Source: Sorghum bicolor
Lineage: Eukaryota; Streptophyta; Magnoliopsida; Poales; Poaceae
DNA: 64,000 nucleotides
Assembly: GCF_000003195.3 (NCBI RefSeq)
Contig: NC_012871.2
Location: forward strand, 57,465,802 to 57,529,801
Reading direction: 5' to 3'
Positions 11,450 through 22,508 of this stretch are shown piece by piece. The translations under genes and the position numbers were made by a program. Under the pieces are notes generated by a model. That model was given only the letters and a program-made list of their open reading frames with translations. It made no database searches and had not been told where the DNA came from. How positions within the stretch are numbered: position 1 is the first letter of the stretch; each line of letters begins with the position of its first letter.

Positions 11450-11863
11450 GTGAACTACAAGACCGGTGGATCACATTGGGTAATTGATAGTGGTTGCACT
11501 CAACATATGACCGGAGATCCCCGGATGTTCACCTCTCTTGATGAAGATGTTGACAACCAAGAGAAGATCACATTTGGTGACAATTCAAAAGGGAAAGTCA
11601 AGGGACTAGGAAAGGTTGCTATATCAAATGACAACTCCATCACCAATGTGCTCTATGTGCAATCTTTGAGTTTCAACTTGCTCTCGGTTGGACAACTTTG
11701 TGATCTCGGATTTGAATGCCTATTCAAGAAGAAGGAAGTAATTGTGACCAAGGAAGATGACAATGAAGTGATTTTCAAAGGCTTCCGGCACAACAACTTA
11801 TATGTAGTTGATTTCTCATCAAATGAAGTTGATGTCAAGACTTGCTTATTCACCAAGACTTGA
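11450..11863 (+). pseudogene. Sirevirus pol, aspartic protease segment
   Basis: This open segment carries the retroviral-type protease motif DSGCTQHMTG near its start and runs to an in-frame TGA at 11861-11863. It is not in the gag frame, and a TAG lies just before it, so expression would need recoding or splicing (a TGTGTGTAG acceptor-like site is present) or is lost. The following integrase segment is in the same frame behind the stop. Role: cleavage of the polyprotein. Confidence 0.85.
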
Positions 11864-13276
11864 CTTGGGTGGTTGTGGCATAGAAGGTTAGCACATGTTG
11901 GAATGGGCACACTCAAGAAGTTGATGAAGAAAGAATTGATTAGAGGCTTGAAGGATGTGACATTTGAGAAGGACAAGCTTTGTAGTGCATGTCAAGCGGG
12001 CAAACAAGTTGCAAACACTCATCCAACCAAAGCCTATCTCTCAACTTCAAGAGTGCTTGAACTACTTCACATGGATTTGTTTGGACCAACCACATATGCT
12101 AGTCTTGGAGGCAACAAATATTGCTTGGTTATAGTTGATGACTTTTCCCGGTACACTTGGACATTCTTCTTGCAAGACAAGGCCGAAGTTGCATCAATAT
12201 TCAAGAAGTTTGCAAAGAATGCCCAAAATCAATTTGATGTGAAGATCAAGAAAATTAGAAGTGACAATGGCAAAGAGTTTGACAACACCAACATTGAAGA
12301 GTATTGTGATGAAGTGGGAATCAAGCATGAGTTCTCCTCAACATATACACCACAACAAAATGGGGTTGTAGAAAAAAAGAACCGGACATTGATTACCTTG
12401 GCAAGAACAATGCTAGATGAGTACAACACTTCGGAGAAGATGTGGGCCGAGGCAATCAACACCGCATGCTATGCTTCAAACCGGCTTTTTCCTCACAAGT
12501 TCCTAGAGAAGACACCATATGAGTTGCTCAATGGGAAGAAGCCCGATGTCTCATTCTTTAGAGTGTTTGGGTGCAAGTGCTACATCTACAAGAAGCGCCA
12601 ACACTTGGGAAAGTTCCAAAGAAGATGTGACATTGGTTACTTGGTTGGCTATTCATCAAAGTCCAAAGCATATAGGGTCTTTAACCATGCCACAAACATG
12701 GTTGAAGAAACATTTGATGTTGAATTTGATGAAACTAATGGCTCCCAAGGAGCAAGTGATAATCTTGATGATGTAGGTGGTGAACCATTGAGGGATGCCA
12801 TGAAGAACATGCCGGTGGGAGACATCAAGCCTAAAGAAGATGATGATGATGTGCAAGACATTGAGCCACCTACCACCTCACATGTACCACAAGATGAAGA
12901 CAAGGATGTGAGAGATGCTCATGAAGACACCCAAGTCACTCACGAGCAAGCGGTGGCACAAGCACAAGATGTTGATGCTCCCCAACCAACCCCTCAAGTG
13001 GCACCAAGAAGAACATCACATTTACTCCAAGATCACTCTCAAGATCTCATCATCGGGAGTCCATCATGTGGTGTAACTACTCGTTCTAGACATGCTTTAT
13101 TTATTGAACATCACGCTTTTGTCTCTCTTGAAGATGAACCAAAGACTATAGAGGAAGCTCTTCGTGATGCGGATTGGATCATGACCATGCAAGAGGAGTT
13201 GAACAACTTCTCTCGCAACCAAGTATGGACACTTGAAGAGCGACCCAAAGATGCAAGAGTGATTGGAACAAAATAG
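11864..13276 (+). pseudogene. Sirevirus pol, integrase segment
   Basis: After an in-frame TGA the frame continues with the GAG-pre-integrase HHCC zinc region (WHRRLAHVG, CSACQAGKQ), the rve core (HMDLFGP, VDDFSRYTW, IRSDNGKEF, TPQQNGVVEKKNRT) and the Copia integrase C-terminal part (RVFGCKCY). An acidic linker follows. It ends at an in-frame TAG (13274-13276) at the start of the reverse transcriptase. Role: insertion of the cDNA. Confidence 0.88.
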
Positions 13277-14230
13277 GTCTTCCGGAACAAGAAGGATGAT
13301 CAAGGCAAAGTGGTGCGCAACAAGGCAAGACTTGTGGCAAAAGGCTTTTCACAAGTGGAAGGTCTTGACTTCGGTGAAACCTTTGCACCGGTGGCAAGAC
13401 TTGAAGCAATCCGTATCCTACTTGCATATGCATCTAGTCATGATATCAAGTTATTTCAAATGGATGTGAAAAGTGCCTTTTTAAATGGTTATATTAATGA
13501 GCTTGTCTATGTTGAGCAACCCCCCAGTTTTGAAGACCTTAGGTACCCCAAGCATGTCTACCGGTTGTCCAAGGCTCTCTATGGTCTCAAGCAAGCTCCT
13601 AGAGCTTGGTATGAGAGGCTTAGGGACTTCCTCATTGAGAAGGGCTTCAAGATTGGGAAAGTTGACACAACACTCTTCACCAAGAAAATGAATGGGGAAA
13701 TCTTCATTTGCCAAGTCTATGTTGATGATATTATTTTTGGCTCTACTAATGAAGATTTTTGTAAGGAATTTGGTGATTTGATGTCCAAGGAGTTTGAGAT
13801 GTCCATGATTGGCGAGCTATCCTTCTTCCTAGGATTTCAAGTCAAGCAAATGAAGGAAGGGGTCTTCATCTCTCAAGAGAAGTACACACAAGATCTTCTA
13901 AAGAGGTTCAAGATGATGGACTGCAAGCCAATCAAGACTCCCATGGCATCAAATGGGCATCTCGACTTGGATGAGGGAGGTAACCCTATTGACAAGACTC
14001 TCTATCGCTCCATGATAGGAAGTCTACTCTACCTCACCGCATCTAGGCCCGATATAATGTTTAGTGTGTGTATGTGTGCTAGATATCAAGCAATGCCTAT
14101 GGAATCTCACTTGATTGCGGTCAAGAGAATTCTTAGGTATCTAAAATACACACCTTGCCTAGGCTTGTGGTATCCCAAAGGCGCAAGATTCCAACTTGTA
14201 GGCTATTCCGATTCAGATTATGCCGGGTGA
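13277..14230 (+). pseudogene. Sirevirus pol, reverse transcriptase segment
   Basis: In the same frame as the integrase and bounded by stops TAG (13274-13276) and TGA (14228-14230). It has RVT_2 motifs: KARLVAKGFSQVEGLDF, FQMDVKSAFLNG, LYGLKQAPRAWY and the catalytic YVDD. Domain content is complete, but the stops on both sides cut it off from integrase and RNase H. Confidence 0.9.
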
Positions 14231-14677
14231 CGGATTGATAGAAAAAGCACATCTGGAGGGTGCCATTTCCTAGGTAGATCACTTGTCTCTTGGATGTCAA
14301 AGAAACAAAATAGTGTTGCTTTGTCAACGGCCGAGGCGGAATACATAGCCGCCGGTGCTTGTTGTGCACAAATACTCTACATGAAACAAACTTTGCTAGA
14401 CTATGGAGTAGTACTAGACAAAGTACCTTTGTTGTGTGACAACGAAAGTGCCGTAAAACTTGCAAACAACCCGGTTCAACACACCCGCACAAAACATATT
14501 GACATCCGCCACCACTTCCTTAGGGATCACGTTGCTAAAGGTGACATATCCCTAGAGAATGTGGGAACGGAAAATCAATTGGCAGATATCTTCACAAAAC
14601 CTCTAGATGAAGCTAGGTTTTGTATGTTGAGAAATGAACTTAATGTGCTAGACCTATCCAACTTCACTAAGAGATAA
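14231..14677 (+). pseudogene. Sirevirus pol, RNase H segment
   Basis: Continues the pol frame after the TGA. Copia RNase H motifs are visible: RKSTSGG, SKKQNSVALSTAEAEY, LLCDNESAVKLANNP, KHIDIRHHFLRD and ADIFTKPL. It ends at a natural-looking stop after FTKR. Confidence 0.9.
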
Positions 14678-16011
14678 AAGTTGTGTGTTGAAACTTGTAA
14701 ATAACTCTTGTTTTGCATATCATGCATACTTAAACTAAAATCCGACTTGCATGCAGGGCTTGTCTAAGATGGTTAAGATAACCCCCTTTGTGTGTGTGAA
14801 AAAGCTTAACCTTGGATCAAACTTGACAAGCATTAGTTTACTTTCAAGTATTGTATTCCAACTCATATCATATGCATGCTTGTTAGTTGACCGTTTCTTT
14901 TCGGTTACTTGTTGAGCATCCGCTATGTTCGTCCATAGATAGGGGGAGCATTCAAAGCTCATATTGATTCAAACCCCCAGCTTTATGGCCATATGATGCT
15001 CCTTGGTGATTTTCTCGAACTATTTTCATAAAAATCTACTAAGCCTATGGCCAATTATTTGTGAAAACTTGAGGGTTTGAGAGATGTCACTCATACCAGT
15101 TCCATTTGATGTTTATTTGTGTGCTTTTGAAGATGGAACTTGGTTGGGTCAAAGTCGGGCGTAGTGCTTCGTTGGAAAAGTGCTCAGAGGAGCACCGGAC
15201 GATGCACCAGACGCTGCCTCTGAGCGTCCGGTGCGGTGAGTATGCCAGACTGCACTCACCGGACGCAGGAACAGTATCCCTGTAGCGTCCGGTGTGGTGC
15301 GTCCGGTGCTCACCTGGCGTGACCCGAAGCACCGGACGCTAAAGCCAGCGTCCGGTGCAAAGCCAAAATGCAAACCTCTCTGCGCATGAGTCCGGTGGTC
15401 ACCGGACGCGTCCGGTGCCACATTAAGAGCGTCCGGTGACCCCGCGGCGGGCGCATAAAGCCCGCGCCCAGGGGCTTCGAGCGGTTGTTTTCTCTCTCTC
15501 TTTCCTCGATCTCGCCGTGCTGCGCCCGTCTCCCCGTGCCCTAGCGCCGCCGCCGCCGTCGTGTCTCGGTCAACCGCGGCGCCCTCGGATCTCCCGCGCC
15601 AGATCTGCCCACAGATCCCTGCCCCATCCTTCTCCTCTCGCGCAGATCCATCTCGAGCGGATTTGAAGGCTTGGGTGAGTTCTCGGGGTTTATGCCCTTA
15701 AGGTGCTTGCCTTAATGTTTAAATGGATTAGAAAAGGGTTTTTAACCTAGATCTTCTCCGTTTTCCCGTTGCAGCACCTTGAGGAGTGGTTCCGCGGTCT
15801 TCGGCAGTTTCCGATCGAGAGATCTCATCCGGAACGCGTCTCGTCTGTGGATCGTAAGCCGTTTTCGCTCGTATCTTATCTATTCTTGCGATCCATAGGT
15901 TTATCTCATCTCTAGTCGATATAATTGCTTATAGAGACCCTATCCTGTCAATTCTCTGCAGTGCGTTGTTCTCCATTACCAGTCAGTTGTTTGTCGGATA
16001 TTTGCTTTGCT
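14678..16011 (+). other. Spacer between pol and ORF3 with palindromes and candidate introns
   Basis: There is no coding region until ORF3. At 15190-15440 CACCGGACGC/GCGTCCGGTG words repeat in both orientations, as in the LTR. Further on, two candidate introns fit splice rules: 15675-15774 (GTGAGT to TTGCAG) and 15854-15961 (GTAAGC to CTGCAG). They suggest a spliced subgenomic mRNA for ORF3; this is inference. Confidence 0.5.
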
Positions 16012-18009
16012 ATGGCTCGTTGCAAGAATGTTAGCGGTCCGACAGCTGGCTCAGGAGGTTCCCCAGGAGGCGATGGTGGAGGTGATCCTCCTCGTCGCCT
16101 ATCAGCGGCAGAGAAAGACAAGGGAAAGAAGCTAGCCACCAAGAAGCGGAAGGCCAGTGACAGAGATGCAGAGGTCGCAGAGGCAGTGGCAGCAGCGGCT
16201 GAGGCAGCCGAGAGGGGTGGTCGTTCTGGTTCCCTGAGGATCGGTGATGATCTCACGCCACGTCAGCGGCGTGCAGTGCTTGAGGCAGAGGCATTCCATG
16301 GGTCCCCTCCAGGCACCGTGACGATTGGAGGACAGAGAGTCAGGCTCGTGGTTAGGGATCCGGCTCAGGAGGGTCCGGACACTGAGACAGAGACCCAGGC
16401 AGAGGGTCCAGCACAGGAGCAGGAGCAGGAGCAGCCACTCAGGAGGTCGACTCGTGCTCGTACCCAGGCCGTTCCTCGGACCGGTACGCCGGGACAGTCC
16501 ACTTCCACAGCTCGTGCTACACCAGCGAGAGGTACACCAGCTTCACGCCCGAGGCCAGTCAGGATCCACAGGGATCTCTCTCTCGTGTCAGCCAGAGAGA
16601 TCCAGCAGCTTAGGTTCGTTCCGTTTCCCACCTGGTTTCCAGCTGCCCGGGATCCCAGAGCCGGTGCCAGGTTCTACACAGTTGTCCAGGAGGACATCTA
16701 CGAGGCACTGGTTCGCTCTCAGGCTCAGTTCAGAGAGCACAGAGTGATCGACCTGGAGATACTGGGGAACGTGGTTGGAGCTGATATTCGTCAGTACTTT
16801 ACCTACCTCCACGGACTTCCAGAGTTACTAGCACTCCCCGGCACTTACTGTGAGCAGTGGGTCAGAGAGTTCTACGCGTCAGTGTGGGTTTCTCCAGATC
16901 ACAGCTATATCCACTACGCACTGGCAGGCACAGACTACAGAGTGACAGCTCAGAGGGCTAGAGAGGTGCTTGGACTGCGAGCCTCTCCCACCAGGATTCA
17001 CCAGCTGTGCTACGGGAACGTGGATCCCCCTCGTCGTCCTCACGGTGGTGAGATACCACCGGTTGACTTCATGGCTCCATGCTTTCGTGCACCTTTTGGG
17101 GAGGGCTCCAGCAGGACAGTGGCAGATTTGACACGCCCAGCCAGGATCCTCGACTTTGTGTTGAGGAAGACTCTTCTTCCCAGGACAGGCTACAGAGACG
17201 GATTCACTCGTATGCAGCAGTGGCTCGTCGCTCACCTTATCTCTCAGACGCAGTTTGACTTGTGGGATCTGATCGTCTCAGAGATAGAGGACACCATCTC
17301 AGAGAGCTTCAGGGGCCGGCGTCAGTTGCCCTACGCACATTGGATCACCCTGCTTATACTTCGTGCTAGGCCACTGCCCCTGCCAGCTCACTTACAGAGG
17401 GAGTTGACAGAGTCCGACACCGTCTTCCCCCACTACGATCCCCGACAGATGTTGAGAGCGCACCACGACCTTCGCGGTGCACCTCCTCCTCGTGCTTCAC
17501 GTGGACCGGTGCCCCCTCCTTCTTCTAGGGGCACCCGCAGTACAGCAGCAGTTGCAGAGACTGAGGAGCAGCAGGATATAGCTATTGGCGCGTTTGCCGA
17601 TGCAGAGGCAGAAGGCGAGTTTGATTTCGCCTCAGACAGTTCAGACGACGACTATCAGCCGCCAGTGACTGACCTTCCTCCCAGAGCTCACGACCACGAG
17701 GCAGGCGGTTCTTCGAGTGCTTCAGACCCCGCCCTGCTTGCTATTCTAGAGGGGATGAGGGCAGATCAGCGCCGTGCAGCTGAGGAGCAGGCGAGACGTG
17801 ACAGGGATCAGGCTGCCATCAATGCAGCCATGCAGGCCGGGCAGGATGAGCTCCAGCGTCAGCTACTCACCTTTCAGGAGCAGCAGCTTGCTTTCCAGGC
17901 CCAGCAGACAGCGATGATGGCCGCCCTCATGGCCGCCTCCGGGATTCAGCTACCGCAGATACAGCTCCCAGGCACGTCGTCAGTCAGGCCCCCTACTCCT
18001 GCGCCCTAG
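16012..18009 (+). CDS. Sirevirus third ORF in envelope position
   Basis: The ATG at 16012 has a good context (GCTATGG) and lies 51 nt after a likely splice acceptor, giving 665 residues. The upstream frame has no earlier ATG. The N-terminus is basic and Ala-rich (KDKGKKLATKKRK). A Gln/Thr/Pro-rich stretch follows, then a folded-looking middle (REFYASVWVSPD, REVLGLRAS, FVLRKTLLP). Near the C-terminus are an acidic run and a Gln-rich coiled coil (EEQARRDRDQ to FQEQQLAFQ). No signal peptide or membrane helix is visible, so 'envelope-like' rests on position only. The middle resembles the large plant-transposon protein family that some Sirevirus and gypsy elements carry; I am not certain of the family. 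The frame stops at TAG 18007-18009 but stays open beyond it. Confidence 0.7.
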   Translation: MARCKNVSGPTAGSGGSPGGDGGGDPPRRLSAAEKDKGKKLATKKRKASDRDAEVAEAVAAAAEAAERGGRSGSLRIGDDLTPRQRRAVLEAEAFHGSPPGTVTIGGQRVRLVVRDPAQEGPDTETETQAEGPAQEQEQEQPLRRSTRARTQAVPRTGTPGQSTSTARATPARGTPASRPRPVRIHRDLSLVSAREIQQLRFVPFPTWFPAARDPRAGARFYTVVQEDIYEALVRSQAQFREHRVIDLEILGNVVGADIRQYFTYLHGLPELLALPGTYCEQWVREFYASVWVSPDHSYIHYALAGTDYRVTAQRAREVLGLRASPTRIHQLCYGNVDPPRRPHGGEIPPVDFMAPCFRAPFGEGSSRTVADLTRPARILDFVLRKTLLPRTGYRDGFTRMQQWLVAHLISQTQFDLWDLIVSEIEDTISESFRGRRQLPYAHWITLLILRARPLPLPAHLQRELTESDTVFPHYDPRQMLRAHHDLRGAPPPRASRGPVPPPSSRGTRSTAAVAETEEQQDIAIGAFADAEAEGEFDFASDSSDDDYQPPVTDLPPRAHDHEAGGSSSASDPALLAILEGMRADQRRAAEEQARRDRDQAAINAAMQAGQDELQRQLLTFQEQQLAFQAQQTAMMAALMAASGIQLPQIQLPGTSSVRPPTPAP

Positions 18010-18588
18010 ACTCAGAGCCCGTCACAGCAGCCGCTCCAGCTACCAGCTCAGAGTCAGCCGTTCTCGACGCCACAGCACCAGGTCTCTCAGGATGCTATCT
18101 CTTCAGGTTTTGAGCAGGTACCGCAGTTTACCCCTCTCCGCTCAGGCTTCACCCCTCAGTCAGCTTCAGTGTCGCAGCTTGTGTGGGACTCGCAGTCAGA
18201 TCCGCACCTCAGCTTCACCTACAGTGCTCTGACTAGTGATCCTACGCCTCCTCCTCTGCAGGCCCCTGCAGTCTTTACGGCGCCAGTTACCACTACTGAG
18301 CTTCTGTCGTCGTCCGTAGCGTCGTCCGAGAAACTTGCACCGTCTACTACTGTACCAGAGACGACAGTTACAGCGACCGAGTCTGTCCCAGCCTCGTCAG
18401 CCGGACTTGAGTAGCCCGCACAGCCTGTGACAGCGCCAGAGCAGACCCGGACCGCTTCTCCAGCACCTGCAGCTTTAGAGGGTCACTCCACCTCCTCCGC
18501 CTCGACGGCCGATAGTTCCGATGATACAGCTCGTTTCGTGGCCGCGCCGAGGGACTCTTCTGCTCCGCCTCCTCTGCCGTCTTCTTAG
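18010..18588 (+). pseudogene. Read-through part of Sirevirus ORF3
   Basis: In the same frame as ORF3 behind its TAG. It is rich in Gln, Ser, Thr and Pro, like the end of ORF3, is interrupted by a second TAG at 18412-18414 and ends at TAG near 18588. The matching composition suggests that the two internal stops are mutations in a once longer ORF3. Confidence 0.55.
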
Positions 18589-19053
18589 GTTTTTGGCGCT
18601 TGATGCCAAAGGGGGAGAGAGTGCGTATGAGAGAGTTAGGGAGAGCTAGAGTTAGGGGGAGCTAGAGAGGGAGTTTAGAGAGGGAGTTTATTCTTTTGAG
18701 ATTCTTTTTATGTGTGCTACTCTATCATGCATCATGTTTACTTTTATGCCTTATACTTGTGTGAGACACTGGTTATGAGACATGATTTGTGTTTTATGTG
18801 ATATCTTAATATCATGTGTTTGGCTCATATTTTCTTTGCTTCCGCGTTTCTACTCCGATGTAACTATGAGCCTTATGTTTATATCCTGTCGTATATCACT
18901 CACATATTTGGATGCAGGGTATTGACTTGGTTGATATAAGCATTTCTAATCCCTTTGTTCTTATTGTAAAATGCTTATTGAAACCAAGTCACTTTAAAAA
19001 CCTCAACTCTTTTCATACTCGAGGTTGTCATCAATCACCAAAAAGGGGGAGAT
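18589..19053 (+). other. 3' non-coding part of the Sirevirus with purine tracts
   Basis: No ORF. Purine tracts AAAGGGGGAGAG near 18608 and AAAAAGGGGGAGA directly before the 3' LTR are seen. More than one purine tract is a recognised Sirevirus feature. The last one is the likely plus-strand primer. Confidence 0.75.
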
Positions 19054-20600
19054 TGAAAGAGCATCTAGGCCCTTAGTGATTTCGGTGATTAATGACATTG
19101 TTGATTACTATGACTAACGTGTGTTTTGCAGAGGCAAAGTCATAAGGTAAGGTCATGGTAAATAGGTACTCGATGGACAGGGACGTACATGCCAACTTAA
19201 TAGTGGAAATCGTTTCGGTTTTCAAAGGATGGAAGGACATCGTCGAGACTAGACTAGGTCTAAGTGCCATATGGTGAAGAAGGGCACTTAGAATAGTTTA
19301 GGACTTTGTTTTCCTTTGACCGTACTATTAAGAGGGGCTTTGATCTAGTAGCTTGACTTAGGCAAGGCTTTAGGTTTAGGTGTGGTGCACACTTGGTAAA
19401 CCTAGCACTAGGCAGCTCAGAGAGAGTCCTTAGATCGAGAGGAACCAACTTCGTTTTGGAGCGATCGCGTTTCGACGAAGTTTGGGTGCCCAAAGGGGCA
19501 CCGGACGCTGCACCGGACGCTCTGTGAGTGCGTCCGGTGAGGTCCTTAGCCGTTAGAACAGGCCAGTGCTTAGGGTTAGGCACCGGACGCTAGCACCGGA
19601 CGCACCGGGTAGCGTCCGGTCCCTTACCCAGTGAGCTTGCAAAGTTCCCCTGAGCACCGGACGCTAGCACCGGACGCACCGGGTAGCGTCCGGTCCCATT
19701 CGCAGGGAGCATGTAAAGTTTCCCCGAGCACCGGACGGTGCACCGGACGCTGAGGGTTAGCGTCCGGTGACCTGTCAGAGTAAAGCGCAGGTAGCCGTTT
19801 TGTCACACCGGATGCTCTGTGCAGTGCCTCCGGTGCAACATAATGTGCGTCCGGTGACCCCGTTTTCAGTGGAAAATGGTTGGCCAACCCTTGGACTTTG
19901 TGGATAGTATTTATACTCCTCCACCTCGTCCATGAGAGCTCTCTTGCCCATTTGAACATCAGAGAAATTTGTTTGTGGAGCAAGAGAGTTGCAAGAGCCT
20001 AGAGAGGATTGAGTTTTGAGTGATTTCTTGAGAGAATCCTCCTCTAGTGAGTTCCAAGAGTCAAGTGTGCATCCGCCTCTCTCTAGTGCCTTGTTTGGGT
20101 CAAGTGAGAGTTCGTTGCTTGTTACTCTTGGTGATCGCCATCACCTAGACGGTTCGATGGTGATTGGAGGCACGAAGACCACCCGGAGTTCTTGTGGGTG
20201 GCTCGTGTCAAGCTTGTGAGCGGTTTTGGGCGATTCACCGCGACGGAGTGTCGAAGAATCAGCCCGTAGAGAGCACTTGGTCCTTGCGCAGACCAAGGGG
20301 GAGCAAGACCCTTGCGCGGGTGCTCCAACGAGGACTAGTGGAGAGTGGCGACTCTCCGATACCTCGGCAAAACATTGCCGAGCACTTTCTTCACTACTCC
20401 TTTACTTTCTAGCATTTACTTTGTGCTTTTACATTCTTAGAATTGCCATGCTAGAATAGGATTGGAACTAGGTTGCAAAACTTTTATCCGGTAGCTCTCT
20501 AAGTCACACTAGGCACAAGGGGTTGAATTGGAGCTTATAGGTTGCTTAAATTTTTAGAGAAGCCCAATTCACCCCCCTCTTGGGCATCTTGATCCTTTCA
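19054..20600 (+). repeat. 3' LTR of the Sirevirus
   Basis: 1547 bp, nearly identical to the 5' LTR. The 11-bp length difference is explained by a 12-bp insertion around 19505 and one base fewer in a C run. It is followed directly by the target duplication CCCTT. Confidence 0.95.
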
Positions 20601-21223
20601 CCCTTGCCTTGAAGGAATCATAGAACTCATCGTACGTAATGTTAAAGTGATCAATCTCAATGAAAGGTGGCCTTGTAGAAAAAGGAAAGGAGATATAATC
20701 AAAACTTACTACAAGAAAGATGAGCGAAGTGCTACACCAAAAGAAGCTTGTTTCAACAAGTATGAATGAAGTATAGAAACAAAAAAATAGCTAGTTTCAA
20801 CACATGCATACTACATTCACAAGAAGTAAACAAGCCTGGTGCAACAAAATATGGGTAGCACATTAAAACAGTGCACAAAGTGTAGGACAATTCAAAGTTG
20901 TATCCCTGATCAAAGATAGGAGGAGTGGGGAGTGGGTAAACTCACGGTTGGCATTCACCCTCTAACTTGAATCCCTGATCGAAGGCTCTTTTAGCCAAAA
21001 AGTTGTTCCAAATTTCTTTGATATCAGCATAATCACTCTTCGGTCTTGTTTGCTTCGGCCCAAGCCCAACATCAATCCTTTTCCTCTTCTTTCTATTCCT
21101 TTTATCAATTGTGCTTGAGCCTGGTTGATTGTCCTTGGAAGCATCAATGGTTGTGTATGCTGGACAAAAAGTATGGGATAAAGTATATGGAAACAAGTGT
21201 ACTAAAACATATATAGATAGATA

Positions 21224-21660
21224 CTGCAACACATGTGGTAGTACCAGTGAAACCTATATGAATGATTGTTGCAAAAAATAATCCAGTACTAATGAAACAA
21301 TATGAAATCAAGGCTGCAGTATTTAGAAAATATAACTACTGCAACACATGTGGTACTACCAGTGAAACCTATATGAATGATTGCTGCAACACATAAGCCA
21401 GTACTAATGAAACAATATGAAATCAAGACTGCAGTATTTAGAAAATAATATAACTACTAAAACATATAGATAGATATACTGCAACACATTTGGTAGTATC
21501 ACTGAAACATATATGAATGGTTGTTGCAACACATAAGCCAGTACTAATGAAACAATATGAAATCAAGGCTGCAGTATTTAGAAAATATAACTACTGAAAC
21601 ATGTAGACAGATATACTGCAACACATGAGATGGTACAAATGAAACAGATTAGGAAAGTTA
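21224..21660. repeat. Degenerate tandem repeat in protease intron 5
   Basis: Blocks containing TGCAACACATGTGGTAGTAC, AGTGAAACCTATATGAATG and AGTACTAATGAAACAATATG recur three to four times. The pentamers GCAAC and GAAAC within them are 22-23 bp apart. Confidence 0.8.
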
Positions 21661-21860
21661 TTGCAATGGGTATAGAAAAAAGGGAAAAAGAAGCCACATT
21701 TGAACACATGTACAGATTAGGAGTGTTTACCGGTAGGCGTAGGGCTTCTTGATCTTTCTCCATAGACATCTTTGTACTCTGGGTCCTCAGGTTGGAATAG
21801 GTCAAATGAAGGGATATCATCTATATACGGATCTATATATGAAGGGCTTGATGGCTTGCA

Positions 21861-22100
21861 AGGAACTGGATCTTTTGTGATATCCTTTGGTGGGATTGCT
21901 AGAGGAGAAGGAATTGGACCTTTAGTACTCTCATCTGGTAAGATCAGTGGAGGGGAAGGAACTGCATATTTAGTGCTATCTGCTGGTGGGATTGGAGGAG
22001 ATGAAGGAACTGGACCTTTAGTACTCACATCTGGTGCAATTGGTGGAGGAGAAGGAAATGGACCTTTTGTACTATCCTCCGGTGCAATTGGTGCACTAGA
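21861..22100 (-). repeat. 48-bp coding repeat in protease exon 5
   Basis: About five units encode a 16-residue Pro-rich motif of the type DSTKGPxPSPPxIxP. The 48-bp period keeps frame. The repeat is likely an unstructured linker between the N-terminal domain and the peptidase. Confidence 0.8.
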
Positions 22101-22430
22101 AGTACTTGCATGTGTTGTACTCTCTAATGGGTTAGATGGTTTTTTGGGTGACACAGCAGCTGAACCTACTGGATTTGGTGGAGGATGCATGTTGACATTG
22201 TCATTGGTAGGTTTCTTCAGGTGGCTCATCTTATTTGACATATCAGCAACATCATTCAGACGTTTGTTCAAATGAATAAATTTAGAAGCCAACTCAGCAC
22301 CACGCTTTGCCATAATCGCCTTTCCTTGCTCTTTCATTGTATTTGCAAGCTCATCAAAATCTTTCTCCAACAAAGAATTATGCTCCGCCAATAGAACTTG
22401 GTATTCTTCAGGAAGAGACTGCAATAAATA

Positions 22431-22508
22431 ATGCAATATATGAAGTGGAGAGAATGAAACATTGGGAAAAGTACAGTGCAACATATGAATGCACATTGTG
22501 CAACATGT
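22431..22508. repeat. 78-bp repeat in protease intron 4
   Basis: Same-orientation near copy of 6925-7002 in intron 8 of the same gene. Confidence 0.85.

Larger units (their letters stand above)
7424..20600 (+). mobile_element. Full-length Sirevirus-type Ty1/Copia retrotransposon
   Basis: The element is 13,177 bp and flanked by a 5-bp target duplication CCCTT (7419-7423 and 20601-20605). LTRs begin TG and end CA. The primer binding site matches initiator Met tRNA, and a purine tract (AAAAAGGGGGAGA) precedes the 3' LTR. Gene order is gag, protease, integrase, reverse transcriptase/RNase H, then an additional ORF between pol and the 3' LTR. Order, large size and the CACCGGAC palindromes fit the plant Sirevirus lineage (SIRE1/Opie/Ji relatives). 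Pol and the third ORF carry in-frame stops, so this copy looks non-autonomous although structurally complete. It disrupts exon 7 of the protease gene. Confidence 0.93.

Noticed and set aside
15925..16011. Upstream extension of Sirevirus ORF3
   Set aside because: The frame there begins with TTG and crosses a likely splice acceptor. The ATG at 16012 has a good context.
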